A stretch of DNA of 63,510 bases, taken from Planctomycetota bacterium (lineage in GTDB: Bacteria > Planctomycetota > Planctomycetia > Pirellulales > Pirellulaceae). The position numbers and the translations under genes were made by a program. The stretch covers positions 1 to 63,510 of the forward strand of contig JAPLNL010000027.1 of assembly GCA_026692905.1 (NCBI GenBank), written 5' to 3'. Each line of letters starts with the position of its first letter. The stretch's first letter is position 1. Below, piece after piece: positions 17,648-27,619 of this stretch. Below the pieces are notes generated by a model. It ran no database searches, had not been told where the DNA came from, and saw only the letters and a list, made by a program, of their open reading frames with translations.

Positions 17648-20600
17648 TTGGAGTATGATAGACGTCAGCCCCTCCCACCCCCGTCCGTGTGCCACCCTAC
17701 CGTGGTTCCATTGTCCCGCCAGCAACTCCAAAGGAAGAACGGATTGCACAACTCATTTTCTCATTTGCGGTACCGACACCTTTTGCCCGCAACTTTCTTG
17801 GCTGCCTGGCTTTTGATGATTTGCTCGGTCCTTTTTTCAGTGCATTGCGCTGCGGTTAGCGGCCAAGAAGAAGCCTCGCAAGGGCAATCGCAAGCGACTT
17901 CCGAGCAGCTCGAGTTCTTCGAAAAAGAAGTGCGACCGCTTCTGGTTGAACATTGCTATGAATGTCATAGTGGCAAATCAAAGAAACTCCAGGCTGGGCT
18001 TCGAGTCGATTCGCGAAAAGCCATGTTGAAAGGGGGCGATTCGGGCCCCGCTTTGATCGCATCCAATCCCGATGAAAGTTCGATCATCCAGGCTGTTCGT
18101 TACGATGGATTCGAGATGCCTCCCAAAGGAAAGCTGCCGGCCAATGAGATTGACATACTAACCAAATGGGTCGCCATGGGGGCACCGTGGCCGGCCGAGC
18201 AACCTTCCGATGGCGGCGCGGATCGGGAGTCTTTCGATTGGCAAAAACGAAAAGAAGGACATTGGGTTTGGCAAAGCATCCAAAACCCGACTCGACCAAC
18301 CATTGCCGAAACGGACTGGCCGAAAAGTGACATCGACTTCTTTATTCTGTCCTCGCTCGAAAAAGCCGGGCTCAAGCCGACCCTACAAGCGGACAAGTAT
18401 GCGTTGGTCCGTCGTCTCTATCTCGACATCATCGGCTTGCCACCTACACCTGAGCAAGTTCAACAATTTGTCTCGAATACCAACATTATCGGTACAGAGC
18501 AACTTGTCGATCAACTACTTGCGTCGCCCCATTTCGGAGAACGTTGGGGAAGGCACTGGTTGGACCTTGTTCGCTTTGCAGAATCGAGGGGGCACGAGTT
18601 TGATAACGATGCGCCCTACGCGTATCAATATCGAGATTACGTCATTCGAGCATTGAATGCAGACGTCCCTTACGATCAATTCGTTCGCGAACACCTCGCG
18701 GGCGACCTGTTGAAATCACCTCGTCTCAATGCCGCAGAGCATTTCAACGAATCCATTTTGGGGACAGGCTTCTTTCATCTCGGTGAGTGGGTGCATTCGC
18801 CAGTCGATATTAGAAAAGATGAGTCCGATCGGTTTGACAACATGATTGATGTCATGTCGAAAACGTTTTTGGGGGTTACGGTTTCCTGTGCCCGATGTCA
18901 CGACCACAAATTTGATGCAATCTCAACCGAAGACTATTACTCCATAGCCGGCTTTTTGCAAAGCAGCGACTATCGCGAAGTCGCATTCGATGCCATGGAA
19001 TGCAATCGAGAGATTGGGTCTCAACTTGCTGAGCTGGACCAAAACTATCGGGAAAAAATCGGATCCATCCTCTCGAAAGCATCTCCGGCATCGATCCTAG
19101 CGATGGATCATGCTTCGAAGGAAACCAGAGAAGCCAACATGCAAAGCTTGAGCGATGCCGTGATCGTAGACTATGCGATTGCGGAGCCCAGCCAGTTTTT
19201 TGTCGATGGAGAACTCTTTGGCAAACGGCCGCGCCACGCGGGTGAGATCAGCTTGGTGGTATCCGACGGCAAGGCAAAATTAGATTTCGTTCGAACGAGC
19301 GCGGCTGCTAGCGACTTGTTTTGGAACTCCTTCAAGAAACAGGAAGCAAATTCCCCCAATCAGATGAGCAGCATTGGGAAACTACCACGCAGCGGACGAA
19401 CCTTGCGCTCACCTACCTTTACGCTCCGCGATGGCAAAGTGGATTGCCGAATCCAAGGCCAAGGGCACGTTGTGGCTTGCGTGGATTCGCATCGGTTGCT
19501 GGCCGGGCCGTTGCATGGCGAGACGGTTCGAGGGATTCCCAAGGCGGATGGATTTCAATGGGTGACTTTGAATCTTGGTCGCTATGTTGGGCATCGGTTG
19601 CATCTGGAGTTTACGCCGGACGTCGATACGTTGATGGAGGTCCAAATCGTAACCCAAGGAGCGAGCCCCGAGCAGCTCAAAGCGATCGAGGCATCCAAAG
19701 CGAACGTTGCAAATCAAATTACCGAGGCTGCCAAAGTTATCGATTTGGAACTGCAAAAAGACAAGGATGCAGAGGAGAGAGTCAATGCGATCGTCGAGTC
19801 GTGGTCAAAAGCGAGACTTGAGCTACAGCAGAAAATAAGAACGACTTCACGTGTTGCGATGTCGATGATGGATGGAACGGGTGAAGATGAGCACGTTCTG
19901 ATTCGAGGTAACTCCTCCAATCCCGGGCGTACGGTAGCTCGCCGATTTCTAGTGGCAGTCGATGGTCCAGAACCACTCGCCATCGAGCATGGAAGCGGAC
20001 GTTTGGAGTTGGCTGAACGCATCAACGCAGCGACCAACCCGCTGGCCTCGCGAGTCATCGTAAACCGCATTTGGCATCACTTGATGGGCCGCGGAATTGT
20101 GCCGACAACCGATGACTTCGGCTTTCTCGGGCAACGACCAAGCCATCCAGAACTTCTCGATCATCTCGCGACGAAGTTTCTTTCCGACGGGCGGTCGCTC
20201 AAAAAGATGATTCGGTATGTCGTGCTCTCCAAAACCTATCAATTGGGAAGTAGGCCCGACGCGATCTCGACGCAACTGGATCCAAAGAATCAATTCTGGC
20301 ACCATCATGCGGCGAAGCGTCTCGAAGGCGAGGCGATCCGTGATGCTCTTTTGAGCATATCTGGTCGATTGGATCCCACTCAATATGGACCGTCGATTAA
20401 GGTCTACTTGAGTTCGTTTATGGATGGTCGTGGACGGCCAGGACAAAACGGACCGCTCGATGGTTCCAATCGCAGATCGATTTATCTCGAAGTTCGGCGA
20501 AACTTTTTGTCGCCGATGTTTGTTGCGTTTGATACACCTACCCCATTTAGTGCGATGGGCCGCCGCAATGTCTCCAATGTTCCCGCCCAAGCATTGATTT

Positions 20601-20878
20601 TGATGAATGACCCGCTCGTTGCAGAACTTGCCAAGGCGTGGGCCCAGCGAGCCTGCTCTACCGTCCCAATGAGTGAGGGGCAATCGCCAGATGCCCGAAT
20701 CCGTTGGATGGTCATGTCCGCTTTTTCGCGTGAGTCCAATGAGCCAGAGCTCGCGGCCGCTCGCGCTTTCTTGAACAAGCATGGGCAGGAATTTGGCATG
20801 ACGATCCGCGACGAATCATTGTGGGAAGACTTCGCACATGCCCTTGTCAACAAGAAAGAGTTCATCTTTCAGAGATAG
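17648..20878 (+). CDS. Planctomycete cytochrome c protein (PSCyt1-DUF1549-DUF1553), pair 1
   Basis: The open frame gives up to 1076 residues from a TTG at 17648; the true start is uncertain. A signal segment (HLLPATFLAAWLLMICSVLF) ends near residue 68, so the start must be upstream of it. A heme-binding CxxCH (Cys103, Cys106, His107 in CYECHSG) sits in the PSCyt1 domain. DUF1549 follows, with a second CARCHDHKFD motif, then a middle beta-rich module (about 500-680), a coiled-coil stretch, and DUF1553 (MGRGIVPTTDDFGFLGQRPSHPELLDHLA). These proteins are secreted. Their roles are unproven, though links to complex polysaccharide breakdown have been proposed. It is followed at once by a DUF1501 gene. 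Confidence 0.88.
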   Translation: MEYDRRQPLPPPSVCHPTVVPLSRQQLQRKNGLHNSFSHLRYRHLLPATFLAAWLLMICSVLFSVHCAAVSGQEEASQGQSQATSEQLEFFEKEVRPLLVEHCYECHSGKSKKLQAGLRVDSRKAMLKGGDSGPALIASNPDESSIIQAVRYDGFEMPPKGKLPANEIDILTKWVAMGAPWPAEQPSDGGADRESFDWQKRKEGHWVWQSIQNPTRPTIAETDWPKSDIDFFILSSLEKAGLKPTLQADKYALVRRLYLDIIGLPPTPEQVQQFVSNTNIIGTEQLVDQLLASPHFGERWGRHWLDLVRFAESRGHEFDNDAPYAYQYRDYVIRALNADVPYDQFVREHLAGDLLKSPRLNAAEHFNESILGTGFFHLGEWVHSPVDIRKDESDRFDNMIDVMSKTFLGVTVSCARCHDHKFDAISTEDYYSIAGFLQSSDYREVAFDAMECNREIGSQLAELDQNYREKIGSILSKASPASILAMDHASKETREANMQSLSDAVIVDYAIAEPSQFFVDGELFGKRPRHAGEISLVVSDGKAKLDFVRTSAAASDLFWNSFKKQEANSPNQMSSIGKLPRSGRTLRSPTFTLRDGKVDCRIQGQGHVVACVDSHRLLAGPLHGETVRGIPKADGFQWVTLNLGRYVGHRLHLEFTPDVDTLMEVQIVTQGASPEQLKAIEASKANVANQITEAAKVIDLELQKDKDAEERVNAIVESWSKARLELQQKIRTTSRVAMSMMDGTGEDEHVLIRGNSSNPGRTVARRFLVAVDGPEPLAIEHGSGRLELAERINAATNPLASRVIVNRIWHHLMGRGIVPTTDDFGFLGQRPSHPELLDHLATKFLSDGRSLKKMIRYVVLSKTYQLGSRPDAISTQLDPKNQFWHHHAAKRLEGEAIRDALLSISGRLDPTQYGPSIKVYLSSFMDGRGRPGQNGPLDGSNRRSIYLEVRRNFLSPMFVAFDTPTPFSAMGRRNVSNVPAQALILMNDPLVAELAKAWAQRACSTVPMSEGQSPDARIRWMVMSAFSRESNEPELAAARAFLNKHGQEFGMTIRDESLWEDFAHALVNKKEFIFQR

Positions 20879-20882
20879 CCCA

Positions 20883-22346
20883 ATGAACCACTGCAATCGA
20901 TTTCGACCGGCGCCTATCAATCGCCGTGAGCTCCTGCAACGCTTTGGCAGCGGCTTCGGGCTCACTGCCTTAACCGCACTCATGCACGATCCTGCATTTG
21001 GGGCATTGACCTTGGAGGACCTTAAATCCGAAAAATCCGAGGCCAAAGCGGGCATGCCCAACCATGGCTTGCACCATCCGGCCAAGGCGACATCGGTTAT
21101 CTTCCTCTACATGGATGGTGGACCTTCGCAGGTAGATACGTTTGATCCCAAGCCGATGCTCGACAAATACAACGGCAAGGACCCTGGCGAGTTCTTCAAG
21201 GTTGAGGCAACTCAATTCAACAGCATCGGCAAAGTGCTTGCAAGCCCATGGAAGTTCAATCCGTATGGAGAATGCGGGCTGCCAGTCAGCGATCTCTTTC
21301 CGAACATAGCCACTTGCTCGGACGATCTTTGCGTTGTGCGTTCGATGGTTTCTGAATTTCCTGAGCATACGTTTGCGAACTATTTTTTGCACACCGGCAG
21401 TGGTCTCCAAGGGCGGCCAAGTATGGGCGCTTGGATCAACTATGGTCTCGGAAGCGTGAATCAGAGTTTACCCGGCTTCGTCGTGGTCAACGGTGGCTTA
21501 ATTCCGCCTGGAGGGCTCGACTGTTTTGGCAGTGGTTTCTTGCCTGCAAGTTATCAAGGTTCGGTGTTTAAGCCCAAAGGAACAGCTGTCGCCAACGTCC
21601 AACCGCTTGAGAAAACGATGGAACGCCAACGCAGCAAGCTCAGTCTGGTAAATCAACTAGACCACTTGGCAAGCGATCAGTTTGGGACGAGCGATAATAT
21701 TGAGTCCGCGATTCGCAATTATGAATTGGCTTCTCAAATGCAGACCGCGATTCCGGAGTTGATGGCCTTCGGCGACGAAACACAAGCGACGCAGACCATG
21801 TATGGTTTCGATGCGGCTTACGAGCCGACACGTACCTTTGCTGCCGAGTGCTTGATGGCGCGAAGACTTGTCGAGCGAGGAGTAAGGTTCATTGAATTGA
21901 CTTGCCCAAGTGTCAGTGGCGATCGCTGGGATCAGCATTCCAATCTCAAAGAGGGGCATGAAAACAATGCGAAAGCTGTCGACCAACCCATCGCAGCTTT
22001 ACTGAAAGATCTGAAGCAACGTGGGCTTCTAGAAAAGACGCTGGTCGTCTGGGCGGGTGAATTTGGGCGGACTCCATTCGCACAAGGTACCAATGGTCGC
22101 GACCACAATCCCTTCGGCTTCACGGTATGGCTTGCTGGAGGCGGAGCAAAGGGCGGAACCGTTTATGGCCAGACGGATGAGTTTGGATACAAGGCCATCG
22201 AGGATCGGACGGAGATGCATGACTTGCATGCGACCATGCTGCATTTGTTAGGGGTCGACCACACTCGTTCGACGTTTCGATTTGGAGGGCGTGATATGCG
22301 ACTAACCGACGTAAAAGGCCACGTCGTTCACAAGATCATCGCTTAG
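20883..22346 (+). CDS. DUF1501 protein, partner of pair 1
   Basis: 487 residues from the ATG at 20883, which lies 4 bases after the cytochrome gene stop; an in-frame ATG at 20838 would overlap that gene. The N terminus (NRRELLQRFGSGFGLTALTAL) resembles a Tat-type signal. The body has the DUF1501 landmarks: FLYMDGGPSQVDTFDPKP, VVWAGEFGRTPFAQGTNGRDHNP and HDLHATMLHLLGVDH. DUF1501 shares the sulfatase/alkaline-phosphatase-like fold family, but its activity is unknown. Its adjacency to PSCyt/PSD1 genes is a strong planctomycete pattern. Confidence 0.9.
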   Translation: MNHCNRFRPAPINRRELLQRFGSGFGLTALTALMHDPAFGALTLEDLKSEKSEAKAGMPNHGLHHPAKATSVIFLYMDGGPSQVDTFDPKPMLDKYNGKDPGEFFKVEATQFNSIGKVLASPWKFNPYGECGLPVSDLFPNIATCSDDLCVVRSMVSEFPEHTFANYFLHTGSGLQGRPSMGAWINYGLGSVNQSLPGFVVVNGGLIPPGGLDCFGSGFLPASYQGSVFKPKGTAVANVQPLEKTMERQRSKLSLVNQLDHLASDQFGTSDNIESAIRNYELASQMQTAIPELMAFGDETQATQTMYGFDAAYEPTRTFAAECLMARRLVERGVRFIELTCPSVSGDRWDQHSNLKEGHENNAKAVDQPIAALLKDLKQRGLLEKTLVVWAGEFGRTPFAQGTNGRDHNPFGFTVWLAGGGAKGGTVYGQTDEFGYKAIEDRTEMHDLHATMLHLLGVDHTRSTFRFGGRDMRLTDVKGHVVHKIIA

Positions 22347-22435
22347 GAAACGGACTATGGCACGCAAGTTGGGGACTCGCCCAGCACGCCAAACATCTTG
22401 CGGATTTGGGCACGAAGTCCGTACTCGCTTTGAGG

Positions 22436-23881
22436 CTAAGCAATCAGGTCGCGAACCACGTTTCCGTGTACATCGGTCAGTCGATAGTCGCGGCCTTGGA
22501 AACGGTAGGTTAGCTTGGTGTGGTCGAAACCGAGCAGGTGCATCCATGTCGCTTGCAAGTCGTGGATATGTACCGGCTTGTCCACAATCGAAAAACCGAG
22601 TTCGTCCGTGCTGCCGTAGTCGAAGCCACCCTTTGCCCCTCCACCGGCCATGAACATGGTAAAGCAATCGGGGTAATGATCTCGGCCCAGCTGAGCACCG
22701 GTTGCCGTTCGGCCTTCCCGAAACGGAGTACGACCGAACTCGCCACCCCAAATGACCAGCGTATCGTCCAAAAGCCCACGTTGCTCTAAGTCCTTGATCA
22801 ATGCAGCCACGGGGCGGTCCATGGTCTCGCACTTCTTGGTTAGACCATCGCGAATATCTTCGGCTGGACCTGTACCGTGAAAATCCCAGCCCCAATCGAA
22901 AAGTTGCACAAACCGTACTCCCGATTCGACGAGTCGCCTGGCTAACAAGCAATTGTTTGCGAGGCTTGCAGCCCCGGCCTTTGCGCCATAAGCATCGAGC
23001 GTTTCTTGCGTCTCCTTGGTGATGTCCATGACTTCGGGAACGCTGGTCTGCATGCGGTATGCGAGTTCGTACTGCGAAATGCGTGTTTGCGTTTCTGGAT
23101 GGCCAAGTTCCGCGGCTTGAATGGCATTGAGTTCGCTTAACGTGTCCAACGTCTTGCGTCGCAGTTTGCGATCCATACCTGCAGGATCCGACGCGAATAG
23201 GACCGGATCGCCTTGCGAACGACACTGAACACCCTGGAAAACGCTCGGAAGAAAACCGCTACCGAACGAGCTTCGGCCGCCATTAGGCTGCACACCGCTG
23301 CTAATCAAGACGACAAAGGCTGGCAAATTTTCATTTTCGCTGCCTAAGCCGTACGAAATCCAAGATCCAAACGAAGGCCGACCACTGCGCGGCGATCCCG
23401 TATAAATCAGCAACTCCGCCGGGGCATGATTGAACTGGTCGGTGTGCATGCTATGAACCAGACAAAGATGGTCGGCCACGCCTTGCAAATGAGGCAAGCA
23501 GTCGGAAAGCATAACGCCAGACTTGCCCGACGCAATGAATTTGTGCGATGTCCCTAGAAGCTTCGGCACCCCGGTTGTAAACGCGAACTCCTTGCCCTTT
23601 AGAACGGAGTCAGGTGCATCTTGACCATTGAGTTCGATCAGCTTCGGCTTGTAGTCGAACAGGTCCAAGTTAGGTGGCGAACCGGTCATGTGCAAGTAGA
23701 TCACCCTCTTTGCCTTTGGGGCGAAGTGAGCGACTCTGGCCGCAAGAGTATCACTCGCGGTTAGCGAAGCTGGGCTGCCGATGAGGTTGGACAGCGCAAG
23801 CGCACCCAGGCCCGTTGACGCTTGGCCAAGAAAGTAGCGTCGCGTTCTTAGAGCCAGTTGTTGTTCGATGACAGAATTCAT
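22436..23881 (-). CDS. DUF1501 protein, partner of pair 2
   Basis: 481 residues. The N terminus RTRRYFLGQASTGLGALALS is a twin-arginine signal. The body carries the DUF1501 motifs IYLHMTGSPPNLDLFDYKP, VIWGGEFGRTPF, GRDHYPDCFTMFMAGGG and HDLQATWMHLLGFDH. It follows its cytochrome partner (23897-27448) after 15 bases on the minus strand. It converges on the pair 1 DUF1501 gene, with 89 bases between the two stops. It is closer in style to the 43356 gene than to the 20883 gene (shared GTPEL/LDLFDYKP signatures). Confidence 0.9.
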   Translation of the reverse strand: MNSVIEQQLALRTRRYFLGQASTGLGALALSNLIGSPASLTASDTLAARVAHFAPKAKRVIYLHMTGSPPNLDLFDYKPKLIELNGQDAPDSVLKGKEFAFTTGVPKLLGTSHKFIASGKSGVMLSDCLPHLQGVADHLCLVHSMHTDQFNHAPAELLIYTGSPRSGRPSFGSWISYGLGSENENLPAFVVLISSGVQPNGGRSSFGSGFLPSVFQGVQCRSQGDPVLFASDPAGMDRKLRRKTLDTLSELNAIQAAELGHPETQTRISQYELAYRMQTSVPEVMDITKETQETLDAYGAKAGAASLANNCLLARRLVESGVRFVQLFDWGWDFHGTGPAEDIRDGLTKKCETMDRPVAALIKDLEQRGLLDDTLVIWGGEFGRTPFREGRTATGAQLGRDHYPDCFTMFMAGGGAKGGFDYGSTDELGFSIVDKPVHIHDLQATWMHLLGFDHTKLTYRFQGRDYRLTDVHGNVVRDLIA

Positions 23882-23896
23882 AGTATTGTTCAGCGG

Positions 23897-26800
23897 TTAT
23901 GGGGTCATCAAGAATTCATCGAGGTTTAGAATCACGTTGCAAATGGTTGTCCAGGTTGCAAGTTCAACGGCATCGGAGTTTGGGGGCAACGGGCCGATGG
24001 GTTCGGTTGCAAGTTTGTTTGCGCGATCCAACTCGGTCGAAAGTTCGGTTTGCGTTTCATGAACCAGTTTCAACATGGCCTCGGTTTCGCGAGCGATCGG
24101 TCGTCGCGAGAGGGTCAGTTCGAAAATGCGTCCTATACGATCCTCTACCGTGGCGGTGGGCAGATCGTAAAGCACGATGCGTCTGGCAAGCCCCTGGGCC
24201 GCTTCTACGTATGCTGGATCGTTGAGGGTAACGAGAGCTTGCAAAGGGGTGTTGGTTCGATCTCGTTTCAACACACAAACTTCTCGATTTGGGGCATCGA
24301 ATGTAGCCATCGAAGGGTACGGATTAGAACGACGCCACAGAGTATAAAGTCCTCGTCGGAAGCGATCTTCCCCCTTGCTCGTGTCCCAGTCGGTTTTACT
24401 ACCAAAGGCAGCCGTCAAGCCGAGAGAGGGTTGTGGCGGACGAGCGGGTGGACCGTAGAGCCGTTGCGAAAGAAGGCCGGCGGAAGCGAGGGCCATATCC
24501 CGGACTTGCTCGGCGGTAACACGAAAACGCGGACCGCGAGAAACGAAAACATTCTCAGGATCCTCTTCGTAACGTTTCGGTGAGACGTACGAACGTTGCT
24601 GATAGGCTTCGGATAGAACCACATTGCGAATGAAACGTTTGGTGTCCCAGCCGTTGCGAATAAGGTCGCTTGCCAAAAAGTCCAGCAATTCCGGATTGCT
24701 TGGCAAGTCACCTTGTGAGCCAAACTCCTCGCTGGTTCGAACGATGCCGACACCGAAGAAGTTCTCCCAGTACCGATTAGCAATAACGCGAGCTGTGAGT
24801 GGGTTGTCAGGTTGCATCAACCACCGAGCAAACGCCAATCGGTCCATTTTGGGGCTGCTGCTACTCGTGTTCGTTGGCTTCCAAGCATGAAAGGCTTTTG
24901 GCACATCGGCTGAGACAAGATCGCCTTTGACTTTGTAATTTCCGCGAATCTGAATGTGTGTTTGCCGAAGCTTTTCCGGCTCCAATTCGCTGAGTATGGG
25001 AACGGTAGTGATCGGCTTGATCTCAGCTAGCTTCTTACCAAGCGAATCACGTGAGGTACGAAGTGGCTGCCTAATGGGTGCGATCGCAGAAACGTAAAAC
25101 GCGTGCAACGCATCTTGATCGGCCTTGAAGAGAGACACTGAATCTTGGGAAAGGAGCTTGGAAATGTTGGACGGCAAGCCAATGGAACGTTCGGCTCGCT
25201 CGTCCGTCGTGAAGCCGATTGCGAAACGCGCTAAGACCGCACGACGGTACGTCGATTCGAACTTGAGCGTCACACGCAACGTCGCTCCACCTGCCCACGC
25301 TTTCTCTTGGGTGAGTTCTTTCAGTTTGCTGGTGTCCAGGGCTAGGTTCAGTTGATGGGGTTGATTGACGGCTCCTCCTACGGCCCATCCCGACTTGGTA
25401 TCTGCATCGATTGCATTGGCTGCAGGAAAATTCTCTTGGGAGTAATCGGCATTCGCAAGCTTGATCGGCAGCTTGATGGCGGGTTGAATGTCAAGCGATT
25501 GACTTGCTTTAGGCTTTTCCAGCTGCGATTCCCAAAGAGTCTTTCTGTCCTCGCTCAGGATAGATAATTTCGCTCCGTCCAGTCGGCCGCCAACATCTCC
25601 ATCGGTTCGATTCCAGACAACGATTTTTTCGATTGCGACAGCCTTTCCCAAGTCTACTTCCCACCATGGATTGCTGCTAATAGCGGTGTGGGTGGTTGAG
25701 TTGTCCGTATATTTTCCGGATGTATTGCCATCGACGGCGCGTTCTGCTTTGCCTTCGAAGTCAGTGGTGCTTTGCGTGGTGGCGGCGCCTTTCGAAACGA
25801 CTTCATCGCGTGACACGACTTGTACCTCAGCGAGCGAGAGGATTTTGTTTTCTCCCGCCAATTCGATGCGAACGAATCTTCCGCTGGTCGATTGTTCCGC
25901 AGCGTTGAAGAGGGATGCCGAGACATTGGTTAGCACGAAGTTGCCGTCACCGATTGCGGCTCCGCCATTTGGCAACGAAGGATCGGGGATGCTTTGGATT
26001 TGAAGCCCCGACAAGGTATCCACGGACACATTCTTTGGAATGGCCCATTCCAAAGTGTAGGTGTCTTTGTCGGCGATGGTATCCACTTTGACATTGCCAT
26101 TTTCGTGGATCGCAATCGGTGATTTAGAAGAGGCTACGGCGGATTCCAGTTTGGCGGGCTGCCACAAGATAGGCTCGCGGAGCGATTGAGCCCAACGAAG
26201 TTGTTCTGGAACGAGCGATTCGTCTGGACTGCTCAACGCCAACTCAACTTCCGCGAGCTCTTTTTGCCATTCTTGCTGATCGCGGCGTTGTTCGTGGGTA
26301 AACCATTTGAGGGTTGGGCTCTCGTCACCTCGGTCCGCGTCTTTGGTTTGATTGAGAATAGCGAAAACTTGGAAGTACTCGGTTTGCGTGATCGGATCAA
26401 ATTTGTGGGTGTGGCATTGAGCGCATGCCATCGTGACCCCCATCCAAACGGCCATGGTCGTATTCACTCGATCGATAACGGCAACGTTTCGAAACTCTTC
26501 ATCGTTGGTGCCACCTTCGTTGTTGGTCAAGGTATTACGATGGAAGGCAGTGGCTACGAGTTGCTCATCAGTGGGGTTGGGCAGTAAGTCGCCGGCAAGC
26601 TGTTCTATCGTAAACTGGTCGAAAGGCATCCCATCGTTGATGGCTTTGATAACCCAATCGCGATAGGCCCAGATGGTTCTAGGTGGATCGTCCGCATACC
26701 CGGCTGAATCAGCGTATCGAGCGAGATCCAGCCATTTGCGGCCCCAGTGTTCGCCGAAGGCAGGGGAAGCCAATAACTCGTCGACTAGTCGCTCATAAGC

Positions 26801-27448
26801 CAACACACTCGTATCGGTTTGAAATGCCTTTTGTTGCTCGAGGGTCGGCGGCAGGCCTATTAGATCGAGTGAAAGTCGGCGCAGCAACGTATTGCGGTTA
26901 GCTTTCGGAGTAGGCGTCCATCCCCGCTCTTCGAGCTTTTTCAAAATATGCCAATCGATTGGTGAGCCTTGCCAATCAGGATAGCGCTGCATCGACTCGC
27001 TGGCCTCGAGTTTCGTATTTTGAATTTGATCGAACGACCAATGTTTGGTGTACACGGCTCCTGACGCGATCCACTTCTTGAAGAGTTCGATTTCGCGTTC
27101 CGTCAGTTTGGCACCAAAATGAGGCGGCGGCATTCGCTCCGCTTCATCGTTGGAAGTGATCCGTCGAATCATCTCGGACTCAGAAAGGTTTTTAGGCACG
27201 ATGGCTTTGGCGCCAGATTCGGCTGGGGCTGTAGCCAAGGAGAATTCGTGCAATCGCAATCCGGATTCAACATGTGCGTCGTCTGGCCCGTGGCAAGCGA
27301 AACAGCGATTCGAAAGGATAGGGCGGATTTCCGTTTTGAAATCAACAGCCGCTGGCGATTCAGGCGAATCGCATTCACCGAATTTGCCGCAACACAAAAG
27401 CAAAACGGAAACTAAAAAAAGCGGAGACGGAGGGAACGTGAGTCGCAT
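23897..27448 (-). CDS. Planctomycete cytochrome c protein with discoidin-like module, pair 2
   Basis: 1183 residues from the ATG at 27448, which places the hydrophobic signal (PLFLVSVLLLCCG) close to the N terminus; an ATG at 27487 is possible. CFACH (Cys49, Cys52, His53) marks PSCyt1. DUF1549 follows with MACAQCHTHKFDPI, then a middle region with an F5/8 type C-like fold (AVDGNTSGKYTDNSTTH, SNPWWEVDLGKAVAIEKIVV), and DUF1553 (FFGVGIVRTSEEFGSQGDLP). Discoidin-like modules usually bind carbohydrate, which suggests binding to a glycan at the cell surface (inference). Confidence 0.88.
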   Translation of the reverse strand: MRLTFPPSPLFLVSVLLLCCGKFGECDSPESPAAVDFKTEIRPILSNRCFACHGPDDAHVESGLRLHEFSLATAPAESGAKAIVPKNLSESEMIRRITSNDEAERMPPPHFGAKLTEREIELFKKWIASGAVYTKHWSFDQIQNTKLEASESMQRYPDWQGSPIDWHILKKLEERGWTPTPKANRNTLLRRLSLDLIGLPPTLEQQKAFQTDTSVLAYERLVDELLASPAFGEHWGRKWLDLARYADSAGYADDPPRTIWAYRDWVIKAINDGMPFDQFTIEQLAGDLLPNPTDEQLVATAFHRNTLTNNEGGTNDEEFRNVAVIDRVNTTMAVWMGVTMACAQCHTHKFDPITQTEYFQVFAILNQTKDADRGDESPTLKWFTHEQRRDQQEWQKELAEVELALSSPDESLVPEQLRWAQSLREPILWQPAKLESAVASSKSPIAIHENGNVKVDTIADKDTYTLEWAIPKNVSVDTLSGLQIQSIPDPSLPNGGAAIGDGNFVLTNVSASLFNAAEQSTSGRFVRIELAGENKILSLAEVQVVSRDEVVSKGAATTQSTTDFEGKAERAVDGNTSGKYTDNSTTHTAISSNPWWEVDLGKAVAIEKIVVWNRTDGDVGGRLDGAKLSILSEDRKTLWESQLEKPKASQSLDIQPAIKLPIKLANADYSQENFPAANAIDADTKSGWAVGGAVNQPHQLNLALDTSKLKELTQEKAWAGGATLRVTLKFESTYRRAVLARFAIGFTTDERAERSIGLPSNISKLLSQDSVSLFKADQDALHAFYVSAIAPIRQPLRTSRDSLGKKLAEIKPITTVPILSELEPEKLRQTHIQIRGNYKVKGDLVSADVPKAFHAWKPTNTSSSSPKMDRLAFARWLMQPDNPLTARVIANRYWENFFGVGIVRTSEEFGSQGDLPSNPELLDFLASDLIRNGWDTKRFIRNVVLSEAYQQRSYVSPKRYEEDPENVFVSRGPRFRVTAEQVRDMALASAGLLSQRLYGPPARPPQPSLGLTAAFGSKTDWDTSKGEDRFRRGLYTLWRRSNPYPSMATFDAPNREVCVLKRDRTNTPLQALVTLNDPAYVEAAQGLARRIVLYDLPTATVEDRIGRIFELTLSRRPIARETEAMLKLVHETQTELSTELDRANKLATEPIGPLPPNSDAVELATWTTICNVILNLDEFLMTP

Positions 27449-27560
27449 GAGGTTGCTTGGGTGGGGCCTTGATAGCGTGAGGAGCAAAAAAGGTATTGAT
27501 GCATTATAGCAGCTGCGGATGTCGAAAACGCCATGAAACGGCCAGATCGCGTCTGAGAAC

Positions 27561-27597
27561 GAAAAAAGGGCTCTCGTTTCCGAAAGCCCTTTTTTGA
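27561..27597. terminator. Bidirectional terminator between pair 2 and the polysaccharide export gene
   Basis: AAAAAAGGGCT (27562-27572) pairs with AGCCCTTTTTT (27585-27595) around a loop that can extend to CTCG/CGA pairs. A/T runs on both sides make it work on either strand. It lies downstream of the minus-strand SLBB gene at 27620. Confidence 0.75.
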
Positions 27598-27619
27598 ACG
27601 CTGCTTGGACTGACCGAGC

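Noticed and set aside
22355-22370. Sigma-54-like TGGCAC-N5-TTG sequence
   Set aside because: It lies between two convergent genes with nothing to transcribe, and the -12 part is incomplete (TTGGG).
22302-23225. 307-residue minus-strand frame overlapping the pair 2 DUF1501 gene
   Set aside because: Out of frame with a clear DUF1501 protein; Arg/Gly/Ser-rich shadow composition.
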